Positions 17,557-26,651 of a DNA stretch of 64,000 nucleotides are shown here, piece by piece (position 1 is the first letter of the stretch; every line of letters begins with the position of its first letter). The DNA is from Rhodocyclales bacterium GT-UBC (lineage in GTDB: Bacteria > Pseudomonadota > Gammaproteobacteria > Burkholderiales > Rhodocyclaceae), in assembly GCA_003583745.1 (NCBI GenBank), contig QXPY01000012.1, positions 1 through 64,000 of the forward strand. Direction: 5' to 3'. Both the position numbers and the translations under genes were made by a program. The notes under the pieces are model-generated. The model searched no databases. It had not been told where the DNA came from and saw only the letters and a list, made by a program, of their open reading frames with translations.

Positions 17557-18868
17557 CGTCGGCCACCTCATCGCGCATCATGCGCATTTCCTCGTCCAGA
17601 ACATCGCGCCAATACGCCGCCTCAACTGCGCCCATCGGCGTGCTGGGTGTGGTCAGGCGGGCGTTGAGCCAGTTGCCGAAGCGCCGGCAGATTTCGTCCT
17701 GCCAGTCGCCACGTTGACGCAGGCTGGCAAAATCGGCGTCCTGCTCAACCCGCTCCGGGTCGAGCCAGCATTGCTCGGCGCTATTGAGTAGGCATTCGGG
17801 CAATGCACTCCAGCCAGGTTCCAGTTGCCGCAACTCGGCGGCGTACTGGAACGCCTCGTCACGGATCAAGCCGGCCAGTTCGGCCCGCTTGTCGCGGATG
17901 CGGATGTTGGTCCCGGCATGTTCGACGCTGACCAGGAACTCTTTCAGGATGCGGACCAGCTCGCGTACCCGTGGACGGCTGCCGAAAATGCGGTCGAAAA
18001 CGCTGCTGACCGCCAGCGGCGCGCGAACCTCGGCGGATTTCCAGTTCGGCGGCAGCGAAGGCAAGAGGTAGTTTTCGCCATAGCGCTCGCTGTTCAGTTG
18101 GCTGATGTTCTGCGGCTTGGTGCCCCCGAAGTTCTGAATCGCCACATTCGGGTATTCGCAATAACCGTGCGGATGGGCAAGCCCGTTGCGCCTCGCCTCC
18201 CGCGCCGCCTTGGCCTCGTCGGAAAAGCGATCCTCGCGGACTCGCTTCCACAAGCCGTGTACCAACGAGGTCGGGAACAAGGGGGCTAGTAGATGGTGGT
18301 TTTGGCCTTCAATCGGCCAATACACCTGCTTGGCGAGCTTGTTGGAAGCCGGCTGTCCCTTGGCTTCGGTCAGCGATGCGAATGCCGCCATCCAGGTATT
18401 CGCCAGATCGGCATCATCGGAAAACGCTGCAGCCAGAGCAGGATCAGCCGTTGCGGCAAGATCCAGGATGGTTTTTCCGCCCACCGAAAGGCGGAGAAAT
18501 TTATACACATCCAGCGCCGCCGCATTGCCAACCACATCCGGCGCCAAGCGCTGGGCCACCGTATGCGTGCCGACGATTTCCTCACCAACCGCCGGATTGC
18601 CGGCAACGCTCAGACTGGAACCGCGCGCATCGGGATGGGTGAATTTGAGGGCATGGGTGACTTGCTGAATCTGCCCAACCCGCCGGGCGGCATCGGGAAT
18701 CCAGTTTGCCGACAGGTAATCCAGCAGCAAGGCTTGCCGCTGCTCATCCTCTTCCGGCTTGAGCTTTTCCAGCTTGGGCTGGAGGCGCTCTTGCAGAAAA
18801 GCATTGATCACCGCTTTGATCGACGCCACCGAAGCTGGTGGTGCCAGTGGATTACTTGGCTCTGTCAT
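17549..18868 (-). CDS. cas8f: Cas8f/Csy1 large subunit of the type I-F complex
   Basis: A 439-residue Csy1 protein that recognises the PAM and, with Csy2, holds the crRNA 5' handle. The signature NFGGTKPQNISQLNSERYG lies near residues 250-270, and the helical N-terminal part (SIKAVINAFLQERLQPKLEK) is typical. A 27-bp gap separates it from cas2-3 upstream, the longest gap within the operon and the only junction without overlap or near-overlap apart from csy3-csy4 (3 bp). Confidence 0.95.
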   Translation of the reverse strand: MTEPSNPLAPPASVASIKAVINAFLQERLQPKLEKLKPEEDEQRQALLLDYLSANWIPDAARRVGQIQQVTHALKFTHPDARGSSLSVAGNPAVGEEIVGTHTVAQRLAPDVVGNAAALDVYKFLRLSVGGKTILDLAATADPALAAAFSDDADLANTWMAAFASLTEAKGQPASNKLAKQVYWPIEGQNHHLLAPLFPTSLVHGLWKRVREDRFSDEAKAAREARRNGLAHPHGYCEYPNVAIQNFGGTKPQNISQLNSERYGENYLLPSLPPNWKSAEVRAPLAVSSVFDRIFGSRPRVRELVRILKEFLVSVEHAGTNIRIRDKRAELAGLIRDEAFQYAAELRQLEPGWSALPECLLNSAEQCWLDPERVEQDADFASLRQRGDWQDEICRRFGNWLNARLTTPSTPMGAVEAAYWRDVLDEEMRMMRDEVADDE

Positions 18869-18895
18869 CCTCTCTTCTCCTTTGCTGAAAACTGC

Positions 18896-21800
18896 TTAGC
18901 CAAACCTGCTGAAACCCAAAACGGGGTGAAATCCCCACTCTTCATCAACTCGCAGCCCGTCCTCCACGGACTTCAACGGCAAATCCAGCACGCCGAATTT
19001 CTCCGCGCACTCGCGGAGTTCCATGTCCAGACGCTCGGCCAGACTGGCCAGTGCCGCCGGGTAATCCGGCTCGCCCCAGAAGCCCAGGCCGGGACCTGTT
19101 TCCAGGGCAATTCGATGCAGGAGGTTGTCGACCGCAACCGGCTTGCCGTCGTCGCCAAAGCGATAGAAGCCAATCTCCCCGTCCTCATCCGGCAGCAGGC
19201 CGTAACGTTGCCGGCCCAGCCTGTCCAGACGGAAGGGATCGCGGCGCTGCAGGTAACCGCTGAGATGCGCGCCGGTCGTCCACCACAGAGGCACAGGCAG
19301 GCTGAGCGGCGTTTGTCCGGACGACGCCGCCTGCATCAGTTCGCGCAAGCGGGCATGTTCGAGATCGACCAGGTTGCCGGTCGGGCTAAGCGCGTCGCGC
19401 TCGCGAATCCGGCTGGAAGCGTCAATGGTTTTCAATTGCTCTGGCGTCAGCAGCTCGGCCAGACGATGGCTCAGGAGCCGGAAGCTCTTGGCCGCCGGAT
19501 TGGACGATTCGAAGCCGGGGCGCAGGAAGGCCGGCTGGCTCATGCCCGTGGTCAGGTGCTGGATGTTGGTGTCGAGCAGCAACAAGTTGGTGGGCGAGTA
19601 GGCATCCGGCCGATGGCGGCGCACCCGGCCGGCCAATTGGATGATCGAGCGCATCGACGAGGGTTCGACAATCGCCCAGTCATAGTCATGATCGCGCCCG
19701 ACCTCGGCGACGGCGGTGGCGAGAACGACGAAAAGGTGGTTGGCTTCCGGGCCGGCGGCGAGCGCCTGCTGGATTTCCGGCTCGGCAAAGACGGCTTGTG
19801 GCTGCTTGCGGTTGAGCAGGCGATCCAGTCGATTTTCGATGGCCGAACGCACCAGCAGCGGATGGCGCGAGTGGTAAATGCAGAGGTGAATGCGCTGGCC
19901 GCGCTCGGCACCGAGGCGGATCAACTCCTGCGCCACGGCAACCAGAGGATTGATGTTGGCGAAGCGCACCAGGCCAAAACTGATTGTCTTGCCGCTGACC
20001 GGGTCGACCGTGCCATTCAACTGGTGCAGACGGCTCATTTGCGGCCGCAAGGCTTGCGCCAGTTCGGCACAGACGATTTCACGCTTGGCCTGGGCAATCG
20101 GCAGCGGCAGGATTTCGGCATGCCGCCGTGCTTCGGCGCGCGCCAGCCGGGCCAGGCGTTTCTGCACGAAATTCTGGTGCTCCGTACGGTAGCTTTCGGC
20201 AGCGCTGTGCTCGGAAGCCTCCGCCGAGAACTCGTCGAACCAGGCGCAGCAAACATTGAGCGGCAGGCCGGACCGGCCTCGATGCTGCTGGAACTGCTGC
20301 CGACCGGCCAGATAAGCCTGAAACAGGCCTTCGATCAACGCCGGCGGCAAGGTGGCCGAGGAAAGCAACACCCGGCTGCCCAGCATGCCGGCCCAATGCA
20401 CCAGACGGCTGAGTGCCGGCAGGTCTTCCATGCCGAAATCGTCCGGCTCGTCGAGCACCAGATCGGAACTCATCAGGCGCAGCATCGGCGGAATCTGGTG
20501 GCCACCGCGCGTGCCTTCTGTGGCGGGCATCAGGTGGTCGATGGTGCACACCAGAATGGGCGCGTTAAGCAATTTGCTGGCCGGCTGGTTTTCGCCCAGC
20601 CAGCGGTTCAGCGGGCCATCCTCCAGACTGCCGTCGTAGAAAACCTGGTTGTATTCGGGCAGCAGTTCGGCACCGGATTCCGAGCCATTGGCCTGTAGCC
20701 GCGCTTCCGCCTGTTGCTGCTCATGCAGCGCCCGCACGGCGGCACCGCCGACCAGCACGGCCATTTCGTCGCTGCCGAGACGCAGGCGGTCGCGATAGGC
20801 ATCGCCGGTTTGCAGGGTCAGCGTGCGCAAACCGAGGGCGACGGTGAACCGCGCCCCGCGCCCCGAATCGGCCAGCGCATAGAGAATGCGGCCGTTGGCC
20901 AGGGTTTTGCCGCAGCCGGTCGACGCCATGTTGATGCCGAAAAAGCCCTGTTCCGCCGAGCGGGCGCGCAGGCCTTCGGCTAGGTCAAAAGCGCGGTTCT
21001 GCCAGGCAAAGGCATCCTTGCTGCGTTCGCGAAAGCCCTTGTGGCGGGCCAGACGCGGCAGTTGCGCCGCCAGCCGGGGCAAGGCCCGCACGACACGGCT
21101 GGCATTCACCTCGACGCCGATCAGGTGTTCGTCGAGACGCTGTTTGAGCTGGCCGGTTTTACGGTCGGTATTGGCGTAGACCGCCTCCTTCTTGCCGACC
21201 TTGTCGCCGTAACGCTCGCGACTGGGCTGGCTGGAGTAGTAGTGATCGGACAGCATCAGCGCCATGCGGGAAAGGTGCAGGACGTAAGCCTCCTGGCGCC
21301 AATCGCGTGGAACCCTCCCCTGCTGTTGCAGCAAGGCCGAGGCCGCTTTGCCCGCATGCTCGCGCCAATGTTTGCTGCTCAGCGGCAAGCCCTTGGGGAA
21401 ATGCCAGCAGGCAGCGACTTCTTTTTGACTGGCACCTTCGCGGGCGCCGCACCAGTTGGCTTCGATATTGGCGGGCAGATAAGCCAGCGCCTTGTGATGC
21501 AGGGCTTCCGGCGTCGGCATGCGGTGATGGCTGACGATCAGCCAGCCGACCACCTGCGCCAGGGGCGGCAAGGTGGCAAACGGCGTCTTGATGCCGCTGG
21601 TGCTGAGTCCATCCTTGAGCAGGCGAGTTTCGACCTCCTTGGCCACGCTGTCCGGGAGATCGACCAGCCGCGCCAACCAGTCGGCGTCGCTATCGCCATT
21701 CACGAAAGCTTCGAACAGGCGCAGCGAAACCCACTCGTGACGATAGGCATCGGCCAGGGGCTTGCTGCTTTTCAGCTTGTTCTGAAAAGCTTCGCTGGCT

Positions 21801-22180
21801 TTGCCGAAATCGTGAAACAGCGCGGCGATGCTCGCCAACAAACGGATGATCTCGGCACTGTGCCAGTCGTTTTCATCGTTGGCACGCAGGATGTCGCGAC
21901 GGGTGGTATTGGTTGGCGTGGCACCGCGTTCGTTGAATTGGCGGGCATCGCCGACGATCCAGATCAGTTCGCTGTGGTCCTTGCCGCGTATCCAGTGGCA
22001 GGCAACCGCGGTGTTCTTGCGGGCGGTCTGGCGCAGCAGGCGGCGCAGGGTATCCAGCCCGTTCTGGGTAATCGCCGTCTGCCAGGTGCGCTCGCCGCGC
22101 CGTTCGGCGAACTGGTCGAGGATACGCCGGGTTTCGACCAGCGCATTCTTGCTGCACTGGGAAATCAGCATGATGTTCAT
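18896..22180 (-). CDS. cas3f: Cas2-Cas3 fusion nuclease-helicase (type I-F)
   Basis: A 1094-residue fusion typical of type I-F. Residues 1-95 or so form the Cas2 domain (MNIMLISQCSKNALVETRRI). The HD nuclease motif is FHDFGKAS at about 122-129. The superfamily 2 helicase part has Walker A TGCGKTLANG near residue 420, a Walker B of the form LDEPDDF, and the motif LAGRVRRHR further on. The protein associates with Cas1 for spacer integration and degrades target DNA recruited by the Csy complex. It overlaps cas1 by 4 bp. No frameshift or internal stop is seen, so both functions look intact. Confidence 0.97.
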   Translation of the reverse strand: MNIMLISQCSKNALVETRRILDQFAERRGERTWQTAITQNGLDTLRRLLRQTARKNTAVACHWIRGKDHSELIWIVGDARQFNERGATPTNTTRRDILRANDENDWHSAEIIRLLASIAALFHDFGKASEAFQNKLKSSKPLADAYRHEWVSLRLFEAFVNGDSDADWLARLVDLPDSVAKEVETRLLKDGLSTSGIKTPFATLPPLAQVVGWLIVSHHRMPTPEALHHKALAYLPANIEANWCGAREGASQKEVAACWHFPKGLPLSSKHWREHAGKAASALLQQQGRVPRDWRQEAYVLHLSRMALMLSDHYYSSQPSRERYGDKVGKKEAVYANTDRKTGQLKQRLDEHLIGVEVNASRVVRALPRLAAQLPRLARHKGFRERSKDAFAWQNRAFDLAEGLRARSAEQGFFGINMASTGCGKTLANGRILYALADSGRGARFTVALGLRTLTLQTGDAYRDRLRLGSDEMAVLVGGAAVRALHEQQQAEARLQANGSESGAELLPEYNQVFYDGSLEDGPLNRWLGENQPASKLLNAPILVCTIDHLMPATEGTRGGHQIPPMLRLMSSDLVLDEPDDFGMEDLPALSRLVHWAGMLGSRVLLSSATLPPALIEGLFQAYLAGRQQFQQHRGRSGLPLNVCCAWFDEFSAEASEHSAAESYRTEHQNFVQKRLARLARAEARRHAEILPLPIAQAKREIVCAELAQALRPQMSRLHQLNGTVDPVSGKTISFGLVRFANINPLVAVAQELIRLGAERGQRIHLCIYHSRHPLLVRSAIENRLDRLLNRKQPQAVFAEPEIQQALAAGPEANHLFVVLATAVAEVGRDHDYDWAIVEPSSMRSIIQLAGRVRRHRPDAYSPTNLLLLDTNIQHLTTGMSQPAFLRPGFESSNPAAKSFRLLSHRLAELLTPEQLKTIDASSRIRERDALSPTGNLVDLEHARLRELMQAASSGQTPLSLPVPLWWTTGAHLSGYLQRRDPFRLDRLGRQRYGLLPDEDGEIGFYRFGDDGKPVAVDNLLHRIALETGPGLGFWGEPDYPAALASLAERLDMELRECAEKFGVLDLPLKSVEDGLRVDEEWGFHPVLGFSRFG

Positions 22181-23154
22181 GATTCGGCCGCCCCCGTTTT
22201 GAGCGCGACGGCCTTGATCGTGTCGATGGCGAAATCGAGCGCCTCGGTCTGGGTGAAGCGCTCAATGCAGCCCTGGCGAAAAGTCTGCTCATCGTCGCCG
22301 CGCATGGCCGAGATGAAGGCTTGCGGCAAAACCAGCGCATCCTTGATCAGATCGGCCACGTCGAAAACCAGGCCGCCGCGCCGCGTTTTGCCGTGCAGGA
22401 TCGCCAAGCCGTGCGGCAGACCGAGCACCCAGGTCGCCGTCGCCCCGAGGCCGTAGGCGAGATAGTTGCCGTGATCGAGGAAACGATTGGCCGGATCGGT
22501 GCCGCAGCCGCGCTTGGCGCGCGTGAATTCGCCGTAGCCGACGGCATTCACTGCCAGTTTGAAGAGATGCTTGGTCAGCCGGGCTTCTTCGGTCAGCAAG
22601 GCCGTGTTGTCCACGGCAGCGGCAACATGCTGGCGCGAAGATTCCAGCGCATTGAGCAAGACATGGGCGTCGACCTGGAAACCGGCGTCGGACAATGGCC
22701 GATTGTTTATCCACTGTTTGGCGATGAAATCGAGACGGACCTGTTGGAAGGCTTTGGCGGCTTCCAGGCGCTTGGCGTCGTCAAACCAGAAACGGACCCA
22801 GGCCTGTAAATACTCAGTGGGGCGATATTCGCTTTGCGGTGAAAACCAGGCGACTTCGACATCTATTTCGTTGGCGCTGAACAAGGGCGTACCACCGCCC
22901 CCGCAGAAACCGACCATCACGCCCGCCTTGGCCAATTCCCGCATGGCCGCTTGCGTGATGGAAGTGCCCGTGCCGAGCATGACCGACGTGGTATTGGCGA
23001 TGGGGATGTTCCAGTACATGGAGCGCGATCCCTCGTCGGTCACGTATTCGACGCGACCGCCATTGACCAGAACCCGGCAGTGTTCAAGGTAGTAAAGATT
23101 GGCCCGCTTGGAGTGCAGGATGGTTTTCAAGTCGGAGGGGGTGAAATCATCCAT
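22177..23154 (-). CDS. cas1: Cas1 integrase, type I-F
   Basis: A 325-residue Cas1 of the I-F branch that inserts new spacers at the leader-repeat junction. The N-terminal part has LKTILHSKRANLYYLEHCRV and ANTTSVMLGTGTSITQAAMR. The metal ligands are expected in LLTEEARLTKHLFKLA (Glu near 191), in LAILHGKTRRGG (His near 254) and in the following LVFDVADLIKD (Asp). All are present, so it should be active. Its start overlaps the WYL regulator stop by 8 bp. Confidence 0.97.
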   Translation of the reverse strand: MDDFTPSDLKTILHSKRANLYYLEHCRVLVNGGRVEYVTDEGSRSMYWNIPIANTTSVMLGTGTSITQAAMRELAKAGVMVGFCGGGGTPLFSANEIDVEVAWFSPQSEYRPTEYLQAWVRFWFDDAKRLEAAKAFQQVRLDFIAKQWINNRPLSDAGFQVDAHVLLNALESSRQHVAAAVDNTALLTEEARLTKHLFKLAVNAVGYGEFTRAKRGCGTDPANRFLDHGNYLAYGLGATATWVLGLPHGLAILHGKTRRGGLVFDVADLIKDALVLPQAFISAMRGDDEQTFRQGCIERFTQTEALDFAIDTIKAVALKTGAAES

Positions 23155-24118
23155 GGGTATATCTCCTGGCGGCAGCCAACAGCAGTTGTGACACCTTCTC
23201 CCTTAACCCCGCCGGCCCCACCACCTGGCAATCCGGCCCGTATTTCAGGATGTCCATGATCAGCTCCGGATCGTTGCTGTAGGGCAGGCGCAGCTGGTAG
23301 CTGCCGTCGTCGAGGAAACTGCCTTGCTGTTCGGGATGCCAGTGTTCGGCGGCAACCCAGCGGGCGCGTTCTGGGGTGAAAACCAGCGTTGCCCATTGCA
23401 CCTCGACGCCAGCGAAGATGCCGTAGCCGGCACCCAGCGCGGCATCGAGTTCGGACTCCGGAATATCCCGCGCCGTGGCGTCGATGGTCTTCAGCGACTC
23501 GATGGCGTCGATGGCGAAGCTGCGCAATTCGTCGCGCCAGTGGCACCAGGCATCGAGATACCAGTTGTCGCGGTAGTGGGTCAGGCGCAAGGGCGAGATT
23601 TCGCGCTCGCTGCGGCTGCCGTTGCTGCGCGCCACGTAGCGGATGCTCAGCCGGCGCCGTTCCATGAGCGCGGCGGCGATGTGCTGGAAATGCTGCGGCG
23701 CGTAGTGGCGGGCCGCAGCACTCAGGATGCGGACGCGGCGGGCGATGTCGGCCGCCGAGTCGGCGGTGCTTTCGAGCATGCCGAGCAGGCGCTGGCGCAG
23801 GGGGCCGACATGCTCGGCCAGCAGCCCACCGCTATCGAAGGCGGTGAGGAGCTGCTGCATGCTGAGCAGGGCGTGGATCTCGCTGGCCGAAAACCAGACG
23901 CCGGGCAGCTCATAGCGTTCAACATTGCTGTCGATCCGGTAGAGGCCGGTGTCCCGGTCGCAGACGATGGGGACCTGCATGCGCTCCTTGAGTTCGCGCA
24001 AATCGCGATGCAGGGTGGCACGGGAAACCTCAAGGCGTTGCTGCAGATCGGAAAAACTGACGCCGCGCCGGGTGAGCAAGATGCGCTCGATGATGCTGAA
24101 TCGTTCAGACCTGGTCAT
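23147..24118 (-). CDS. WYL-domain transcriptional regulator leading the cas operon
   Basis: A 323-residue regulator. Residues 1-60 form a winged helix of the HTH_11/DeoR type (RRGVSFSDLQQRLEVSRATL, then HRDLRELKERM). The middle has the WYL domain: SPLRLTHYRDNWYLDAWCHW followed by SFAIDAIESL. A C-terminal WCX-like extension ends near TPERARWVAAEHWHPEQQGS and the final 60 residues. WYL domains bind ligands, possibly nucleotides or single-stranded nucleic acid, and occur widely in regulators of phage defence. The start at 24118 is preferred since GAGG lies 5 bases upstream; an earlier ATG at 24148 is possible. The 8-bp overlap with cas1 indicates that it is the first gene of the cas transcript and suggests control of cas expression. 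Confidence 0.9.
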   Translation of the reverse strand: MTRSERFSIIERILLTRRGVSFSDLQQRLEVSRATLHRDLRELKERMQVPIVCDRDTGLYRIDSNVERYELPGVWFSASEIHALLSMQQLLTAFDSGGLLAEHVGPLRQRLLGMLESTADSAADIARRVRILSAAARHYAPQHFQHIAAALMERRRLSIRYVARSNGSRSEREISPLRLTHYRDNWYLDAWCHWRDELRSFAIDAIESLKTIDATARDIPESELDAALGAGYGIFAGVEVQWATLVFTPERARWVAAEHWHPEQQGSFLDDGSYQLRLPYSNDPELIMDILKYGPDCQVVGPAGLREKVSQLLLAAARRYTHG

Positions 24119-24187
24119 GCCGACCTCATTGTGTTTTGCCATCATCATAGCCGGATGTACTTTTCCGCACTACTTGCGAAAGGCAGA

Positions 24188-24268
24188 TCAGCAGGGCATC
24201 CCGAGGACTATGGCGGCAAAGACGAGGGCAACGAAAACGAGGCGGTCAGGAAAGTAAGCAGTGGACAT
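24188..24268 (-). CDS. Possible 26-residue single-helix membrane peptide
   Basis: A short frame, MSTAYFPDRLVFVALVFAAI continuing VLGMPC, with GGGAG 7 bases upstream of the ATG. Residues 9-24 are strongly hydrophobic and would form one membrane helix. It lies alone between the iron-uptake operon and the WYL regulator, 70 bp before the latter. I do not recognise it, and its shortness means chance cannot be excluded. It is preceded by the hairpin at 24308-24332 and a smaller dyad GATGG/CCATC. Confidence 0.3.
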   Translation of the reverse strand: MSTAYFPDRLVFVALVFAAIVLGMPC

Positions 24269-24307
24269 GGCGTTCTCCCGTGATGGTGTGACGCCATCTT
24301 GGGCCGC

Positions 24308-24332
24308 CCCAGTCTCACTGCTTAAGACTGGG
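24308..24332. repeat. Inverted repeat (hairpin) behind the PepSY gene
   Basis: CCCAGTCT and AGACTGGG form a perfect 8-bp stem with a 9-nt loop. Neither side is followed by a T-run, so it is not a clear terminator. It lies 40 bp upstream of the short membrane peptide and could be an RNA processing or attenuation element. Confidence 0.4.
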
Positions 24333-24399
24333 TGGCGAGGCGGGAGAATTTCTTTTGCCGGACCGGGCAAGCCGCGGCTCACGGCTTGTCCGGCTGGCA

Positions 24400-26043
24400 T
24401 TAGCCGGCTTGCGCCACGGCCGCCGGGCCGGGCGCTGCGTCCATCGCCCAAACGCTGTCGGCGGCGCCATGGCTGACGCGCCTTGCGGTGGCGCGGGCCA
24501 GGGCGGCGAAGCACATGGCGCCGGCCAGGGCGGTGAGATCGACTCCGAGGCTGGCTGCCGAGCCATGCCCCCACAGGCCGAGGCCGGGCAGACACCAGGC
24601 CAGCAGGGTGGTAAGCGGGATGAGCAGGGTCAGGGCGGCGGCGGCCCACAGCAGGTGCACGGCGGCCGGCCCGCAACCGCGCCGGAATGCCCAGCCCAGG
24701 CTGGCGAAGAAGGCGGCGTAGTAAAGCCCGGTGTGCCAGGCGGCGAGGTCGGCGACATGTCCGTACAGCCATTTGCCGCCGACGATGGTCAGGGAGATGC
24801 CGCAGACGCAGCCTAGACAGACGCCAACCGTGGCGGCGGCCAGCCAGCGCACGTCGCGCCGTTGCGCCGGGATCTCATTGCTCTGCCGGGCGGCCTTGCG
24901 GCGGCGGCTTTCCACCCAGAGCAGGTTGCCGCTGTAGAACAGCCAGGCGCCGGCCAGGCCGAGCAGGAAGTACAGCCATTGCACCAGCGTGCCGCCGAAG
25001 GCCGCCATGTGCAGCGCGAAGAAGCTGCTGACGAAGAGATTGGGCGTGCTTTGCCGGCCGGGCAGGAAATCGGCGTTGATGACCTTGCCGCTGTACGGAT
25101 CGAGGGCAAGGAAGCCGCCGCGTGCCCGTGGCGAGACGGCGGCCGCATCCTTGCCCCAGACGCGGACGGTGGCGCGCGGGCCGGTGACTTGCTGGTATTG
25201 CAGCATGCTGGGGACGAAATCCGGGGCGTAATCGCGGGCCTTGGCGACCAGTTCGAGCGGGCTCAGCATGGCCGCCGGATCGCGCCCTGCGGCGGGCGCG
25301 CCGCCCGACCGGGGGCGCTGGAAGGCGGCGGCCCATTTGCCTTCGTGCACCAGCTGGTCCTGGATCACATAGATTTCATCGTGATAGGCGAAGACCACTG
25401 AAGTCAGCGCCATGACCAGATGGAAAGGCAGGCTGACGATGCCGACCACGTTGTGGGCGTCGAGCCACATGCGCTTGAGGTTCTTGCCGACGCGCAGCGC
25501 GAAGAAATCCTTGACCAGCGAAGGCAGCAGCACGACGACGCCGGAAACCAGGGCGAGCGAATAAAGCGCGGCGACCAGGCCCATCAGCCAGCGGCTCGGG
25601 TCGTTGTCCACCGGCAGCCCGACCACCCGGTGCAGCGTGTCAATGAAGCCGGCCAGCGGCGAGGGATGCGTTTCAACCACCTCGACCTGCCCATTGGCGT
25701 CGAGCCGGGCGGCGTAATGGCGCACCCCGCTCGTGTCGTGCTCGTCGGCCTCGGCCGGCCGGACCTGCCAGACCATGCGCCCGGCGACGTGTTCGGCATT
25801 TTCAAGATGGACGGTGAAATCCCGCGCCGCCGCCGGGTCGGCCTGCAGGGTGCCGACGATGAGCGGCTGGGCCTGGGCCAGCGGCACGCCGGCCTGGGCC
25901 AGCGGCGGCGCAACCCAGCGCGCCAGCGGTTCCTTGAAGACGGTCAGGGCGCCGGCATAGAAGGCGATGAACAAGGCCAGGCCGGTCAGGATGCCGGTCC
26001 AGGTATGCACGACCTTGTAGATTTTGACGTAGTCGGTACGCAA
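24400..26043 (-). CDS. PepSY-associated TM protein (iron-uptake reductase type)
   Basis: A protein of about 547 residues starting RTDYVKIYKVVHTWTGILTG after a TTG start; GGAAG lies 9 bases upstream and there is no ATG in a suitable place. It has an N-terminal membrane helix, a long periplasmic region of PepSY type, a second helix with PSRWLMGLVAALYSLALVSG, a third around VVGIVSLPFHLVMALTSVVF, and several C-terminal helices. Conserved His residues in the helices (VVHTWTG, HNVVGI, FHLVM) fit haem ligation. Such proteins are thought to reduce ferric-siderophore iron in the periplasm (FoxB/PiuB-like). It ends the operon started by the TonB-dependent receptor. Confidence 0.82.
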   Translation of the reverse strand: MRTDYVKIYKVVHTWTGILTGLALFIAFYAGALTVFKEPLARWVAPPLAQAGVPLAQAQPLIVGTLQADPAAARDFTVHLENAEHVAGRMVWQVRPAEADEHDTSGVRHYAARLDANGQVEVVETHPSPLAGFIDTLHRVVGLPVDNDPSRWLMGLVAALYSLALVSGVVVLLPSLVKDFFALRVGKNLKRMWLDAHNVVGIVSLPFHLVMALTSVVFAYHDEIYVIQDQLVHEGKWAAAFQRPRSGGAPAAGRDPAAMLSPLELVAKARDYAPDFVPSMLQYQQVTGPRATVRVWGKDAAAVSPRARGGFLALDPYSGKVINADFLPGRQSTPNLFVSSFFALHMAAFGGTLVQWLYFLLGLAGAWLFYSGNLLWVESRRRKAARQSNEIPAQRRDVRWLAAATVGVCLGCVCGISLTIVGGKWLYGHVADLAAWHTGLYYAAFFASLGWAFRRGCGPAAVHLLWAAAALTLLIPLTTLLAWCLPGLGLWGHGSAASLGVDLTALAGAMCFAALARATARRVSHGAADSVWAMDAAPGPAAVAQAG

Positions 26044-26048
26044 GGTAT

Positions 26049-26351
26049 TCAGCTTCCAGTCGGGATTGAACGCAGGGCGAGAAAGGCGCCGAGCACCAGG
26101 CTGCCGGCGATGCCCAGCACCAGCCAGGCGCGGCCGCCGCTGCGGAAGAAATAGACGCCGCTGAGCACGCCGAGCCAGATCGGCGGCACCATCCACATCG
26201 CCAGTTGCCCGCGGATCGACAACGGCATCGCGCCATTGGCTTGCGCGAACAGGCCGCTGCAGCCGAGCGCCAGCAAGCCGCCGCCGACCAGGCCGGCGAG
26301 GGTTTTCGCAAGCCAGTCGCGGCGGATGGCCGGGGTGTCTCGATCAGCCAT
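26049..26351 (-). CDS. Small membrane protein, DUF3649-like, of iron operon
   Basis: A 100-residue protein with three hydrophobic segments (TLAGLVGGGLLALGCSGLFA, MWMVPPIWLGVLSGVYFF, LVLGIAGSLVLGAFLAL). By size, position and helix pattern it fits the DUF3649-type partners found next to PepSY reductases in iron operons; the family match is inference from context. It overlaps the DUF3325-like gene by 8 bp and ends 6 bp before the PepSY start. Confidence 0.6.
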   Translation of the reverse strand: MADRDTPAIRRDWLAKTLAGLVGGGLLALGCSGLFAQANGAMPLSIRGQLAMWMVPPIWLGVLSGVYFFRSGGRAWLVLGIAGSLVLGAFLALRSIPTGS

Positions 26352-26625
26352 TTTGCCCCCGCCGGCGGAGGTCGAGCAGCGCGCCCAGGTAAGGCAGCAG
26401 CGAGAAGAGCAGCATCAGGAGGGTAGCAAAAACGAAGAGCGTGGCCAGCACCTGCATCTCCCGCGCCAGGGCAAAGCCGCCGCCCAGCAAGGCGACCAGC
26501 CCGGCCAGGCGGGCCGGCCAGGCGGGCCAGGGCGCCGCCAGCCAGCGCTGGTTGGGCGAAGCCAGGTAGATGGCGACGCAGCCCAGGGAAAGCAGGGCCA
26601 GGCCGATCAAAACGAAGGGTTTCAT
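26344..26625 (-). CDS. Small membrane protein, DUF3325-like, of iron operon
   Basis: A 93-residue protein with three predicted membrane helices (FVLIGLALLSLGCVAIYLAS; ARLAGLVALLGGGFALA; LATLFVFATLLMLLFSLLPY), ending in an Arg-rich cytoplasmic tail. Its place between the esterase and the PepSY gene, together with the neighbouring small membrane protein, is the usual setting for DUF3325. Function unknown, probably an accessory of the ferric reductase. Confidence 0.6.
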   Translation of the reverse strand: MKPFVLIGLALLSLGCVAIYLASPNQRWLAAPWPAWPARLAGLVALLGGGFALAREMQVLATLFVFATLLMLLFSLLPYLGALLDLRRRGQNG

Positions 26626-26651
26626 CGGGCGTTCCTCGTCAAGTTACGGGT

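Noticed and set aside
9954..24118. A CRISPR-associated transposon (type I-F3, Tn7-like).
   Set aside because: Intact Cas1 and Cas2-3 are present and no tnsABC or tniQ genes are seen, so this is a normal defence locus.
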